Shown here one piece after another: positions 6,814-7,654 of a stretch of DNA of 7,654 nucleotides. The position numbers and the translations under genes are program-made. This DNA comes from Natrialbaceae archaeon Tc-Br11_E2g1 (GTDB taxonomy: Archaea; Halobacteriota; Halobacteria; Halobacteriales; Natrialbaceae), in contig LKNC01000135.1 in NCBI GenBank assembly GCA_001564255.1, positions 1-7,654 on the forward strand, in the 5' to 3' direction. Numbering within the stretch: position 1 is the first letter of the stretch; every line of letters starts with the position of its first letter. The notes below the pieces were generated by a model. It searched no databases. It was given only the letters and a program-made list of their open reading frames with translations, and was not told where the DNA came from.

Positions 6814-6824
6814 CGCTCCGGCAC

Positions 6825-7022
6825 TCACCCGAGGATGTCGCCGATCCGCCGGGGTTCGCCCTCGAGGGTCGGCTGTTTGGCGACGATCTGCAGGACCTCG
6901 TGGTCGGTCACGTCGTGGTAGGGTTTCTCGGTCGCTTCTTCGATGAGTTCCCGATCTAGGCGGAACTCGGTTCCTTCGTAGACGACGTCGACGCCGTCGT
7001 CCTCGAACGAGAGGGTGGTCAT
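6825..7022 (-). CDS. 65-residue conserved haloarchaeal protein (likely DUF5800 family)
   Basis: Small acidic protein starting at ATG 7022-7020. The same frame opens further upstream to 7550, but that part is antisense to the bactofilin-like gene and is not credible. The sequence MTTLSFEDDGVDVVYEGTEF, then LIEEATEKPYHDVTDHEVLQIV and a C-terminal GEPRRIGDIL, matches what I remember of a short, strongly conserved haloarchaeal family called DUF5800. Residues 4-22 suggest a small beta hairpin and 23-50 helices; there is no cysteine, signal peptide or membrane segment. No function is known to me. It is divergent from the bactofilin-like gene and is followed by the HNH-derived gene. An eight-base inverted repeat covers the region from its putative TATA box to the start codon, which suggests regulated transcription. 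Confidence 0.85.
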   Translation of the reverse strand: MTTLSFEDDGVDVVYEGTEFRLDRELIEEATEKPYHDVTDHEVLQIVAKQPTLEGEPRRIGDILG

Positions 7023-7048
7023 GGCCGTCCGTAGGGAACCGACGGCCA
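7022..7048. repeat. Perfect 8-bp inverted repeat at the 65-residue gene promoter
   Basis: TGGCCGTC at 7022-7029 and GACGGCCA at 7041-7048 are exact inverted copies with an 11-nt spacer. The repeat spans from the start codon of the minus-strand gene to the edge of its TTTT promoter box. A dimeric repressor bound here would block RNA polymerase. If transcription starts further upstream it could instead fold as an RNA hairpin. Confidence 0.5.
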
Positions 7049-7058
7049 AAAGGGGGTC
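7047..7058 (-). promoter_or_regulatory. Putative TATA-like box of the 65-residue gene
   Basis: On the minus strand CCCCCTTTTGG places a T4 box at 7051-7048, centred about 28 nt before the ATG at 7022, and there is no Shine-Dalgarno sequence. The spacing fits a leaderless start, but the box is short and lacks A/T alternation, so support is modest. Confidence 0.35.
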
Positions 7059-7100
7059 GACTCGGGAAGACGGGCGTCGGCCAGACGTCGGACGATCGCT

Positions 7101-7115
7101 CGCGGGGTTTATTAT
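7101..7115 (+). promoter_or_regulatory. TATA promoter of the bactofilin-like gene
   Basis: TTTATTAT at 7108-7115 is the clearest TATA box in the window. It is centred about 28 nt before the GTG at 7140, so transcription should begin at the start codon. The absence of a Shine-Dalgarno sequence and this spacing are the main reasons for choosing GTG 7140. Confidence 0.65.
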
Positions 7116-7139
7116 CCGGGGCGGGAAACCGTTCCGAGT

Positions 7140-7654
7140 GTGTCGTTCAGCAGGAACCCCCTCACCGAACTCGTCGTGCCGCCGGGCACCCACGCCCAGG
7201 AACGGGACCTCGTGACCGACGGCGACGTCCTCGTCGGCGGCCGGGCGACCGTCGACTTCGGCGTCCGTGGCCGGAACGTCCTGGCGGGGGAGGGCGTACG
7301 GATCCACGGCGACCTCGAGGCCGACGGCGACTGTCGTCTGGACATGTGGTGTGACGTCGACGGCAACGTCCTGGTCGGCGAGGACGCCTACATCGGCGAA
7401 CGCGTCCACGTCGCCGGGGAGTTGAAAGTCGCGGGCGACCTGGACATCGGCGACGACGTCGAGATCGAGGAGGGCTTCGAGGCCAACGGCTGGATCGTTA
7501 TCCGCAACCCGATGCCGACGATCGTCTTTCTGTTCGTCTACCTCAAACACCTCCTGATGGCCGGCGAGCAGGCCGAAGCCGATCGGCTGGTCGCCGAACT
7601 GCTCGAGGAGGAAGACGACGATCGCGACCCGCTCGTGATCCCGCGAAACGGGAC
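7140..7654 (+). CDS. Bactofilin-like polymer-forming cytoskeletal protein (runs off right edge)
   Basis: An open frame from GTG 7140 gives 171 residues and continues past the window. Residues 24-120 are made of short repeats with regularly spaced Gly/Asp and Val/Ile, for example LVTDGDVLVGG, VLAGEGVRIHGDLEADGD, VLVGEDAYIGERVHVAGELKVAGDLDIGDDVEI. These are signatures of a right-handed beta-helix as in bactofilins, which assemble into filaments without nucleotide. C65 and C71 flank the LDMW motif. After WIVIRNP a strongly hydrophobic stretch (127-140, TIVFLFVYLKHLLM) breaks the beta-helix, then an acidic helix (143-160) leads to a new segment at the edge. The protein resembles haloarchaeal proteins annotated as polymer-forming cytoskeletal proteins. 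Localisation is probably cytoplasmic or at the inner membrane face; there is no signal peptide. It is divergent from the 65-residue gene. An acyltransferase-type hexapeptide protein is the main alternative, but no catalytic motif is seen. Confidence 0.82.
   Translation, partial: MSFSRNPLTELVVPPGTHAQERDLVTDGDVLVGGRATVDFGVRGRNVLAGEGVRIHGDLEADGDCRLDMWCDVDGNVLVGEDAYIGERVHVAGELKVAGDLDIGDDVEIEEGFEANGWIVIRNPMPTIVFLFVYLKHLLMAGEQAEADRLVAELLEEEDDDRDPLVIPRNG

Noticed and set aside
6229..6921. 230-codon plus-strand open frame over the HNH-derived gene
   Set aside because: Gly/Arg/Asp-rich without motifs, runs over two minus-strand genes, and the minus-strand reading has paired zinc-ligand cysteines.
7023..7550. 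Upstream extension of the 65-residue protein to 241 residues
   Set aside because: The extension is antisense to the bactofilin-like gene and covers both divergent promoters; the ATG at 7022 fits the family length.
1..7654. Defence island, CRISPR array, transposon, tRNA or attachment site
   Set aside because: No spaced repeats, transposase motifs, tRNA-like cloverleaf or change of base composition is visible; the HNH-derived gene lacks a defence context.

Overview
The window is a chromosomal segment from a halophilic archaeon (class Halobacteria). This rests on high GC, strongly acidic predicted proteins, C/G-ending codons, AT-rich boxes about 28 nt upstream of start codons that fit leaderless archaeal transcription, and typically haloarchaeal genes: an archaeal triosephosphate isomerase of 214 residues, an archaeal SMC with an ScpA kleisin, and a haloarchaeal bactofilin-like protein. 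I see no rRNA, tRNA, CRISPR array, insertion sequence or other sign of a mobile island.

Layout from left to right. Positions 1-241 hold the N-terminal part of a minus-strand gene of unknown function. A divergent spacer (242-419) carries the promoter of tpiA (420-1064). After a 70-nt gap with its own promoter comes an apparent operon. It begins with a 90-residue coiled-coil protein (1135-1407), continues after 33 nt with smc (1441-5010), and ends with scpA (5003-5962), which overlaps smc by 8 nt. A short convergent spacer (5963-6018) with a hairpin separates scpA from a minus-strand gene for a two-zinc-site, HNH-derived protein (6019-6783). That gene lies downstream of a 65-residue conserved haloarchaeal protein, also on the minus strand (6825-7022). 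A 117-nt divergent promoter region follows, with an inverted repeat on one side and a clear TATA box on the other. A bactofilin-like gene (from 7140) then runs off the right edge.

Functionally, the core is the chromosome-organising SMC-kleisin pair. SMC supplies the ATPase and the long antiparallel coiled coil; ScpA bridges the two ATPase heads. The small coiled-coil gene in front of smc is the best candidate for a little-studied accessory partner. No scpB lies in the window. tpiA is a central-metabolism neighbour with its own promoter and no evident functional link. The right side (HNH-derived protein, 65-residue protein, bactofilin-like protein) has no recognised common pathway.

Most of the window is ordinary core-genome sequence. 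The points most worth following are the SMC-linked coiled-coil protein, the degenerate HNH plus zinc-ribbon protein, the operator-like inverted repeat at 7022-7048, and the hydrophobic helix inserted in the bactofilin-like protein. Family names are from memory of the families, not from a search.
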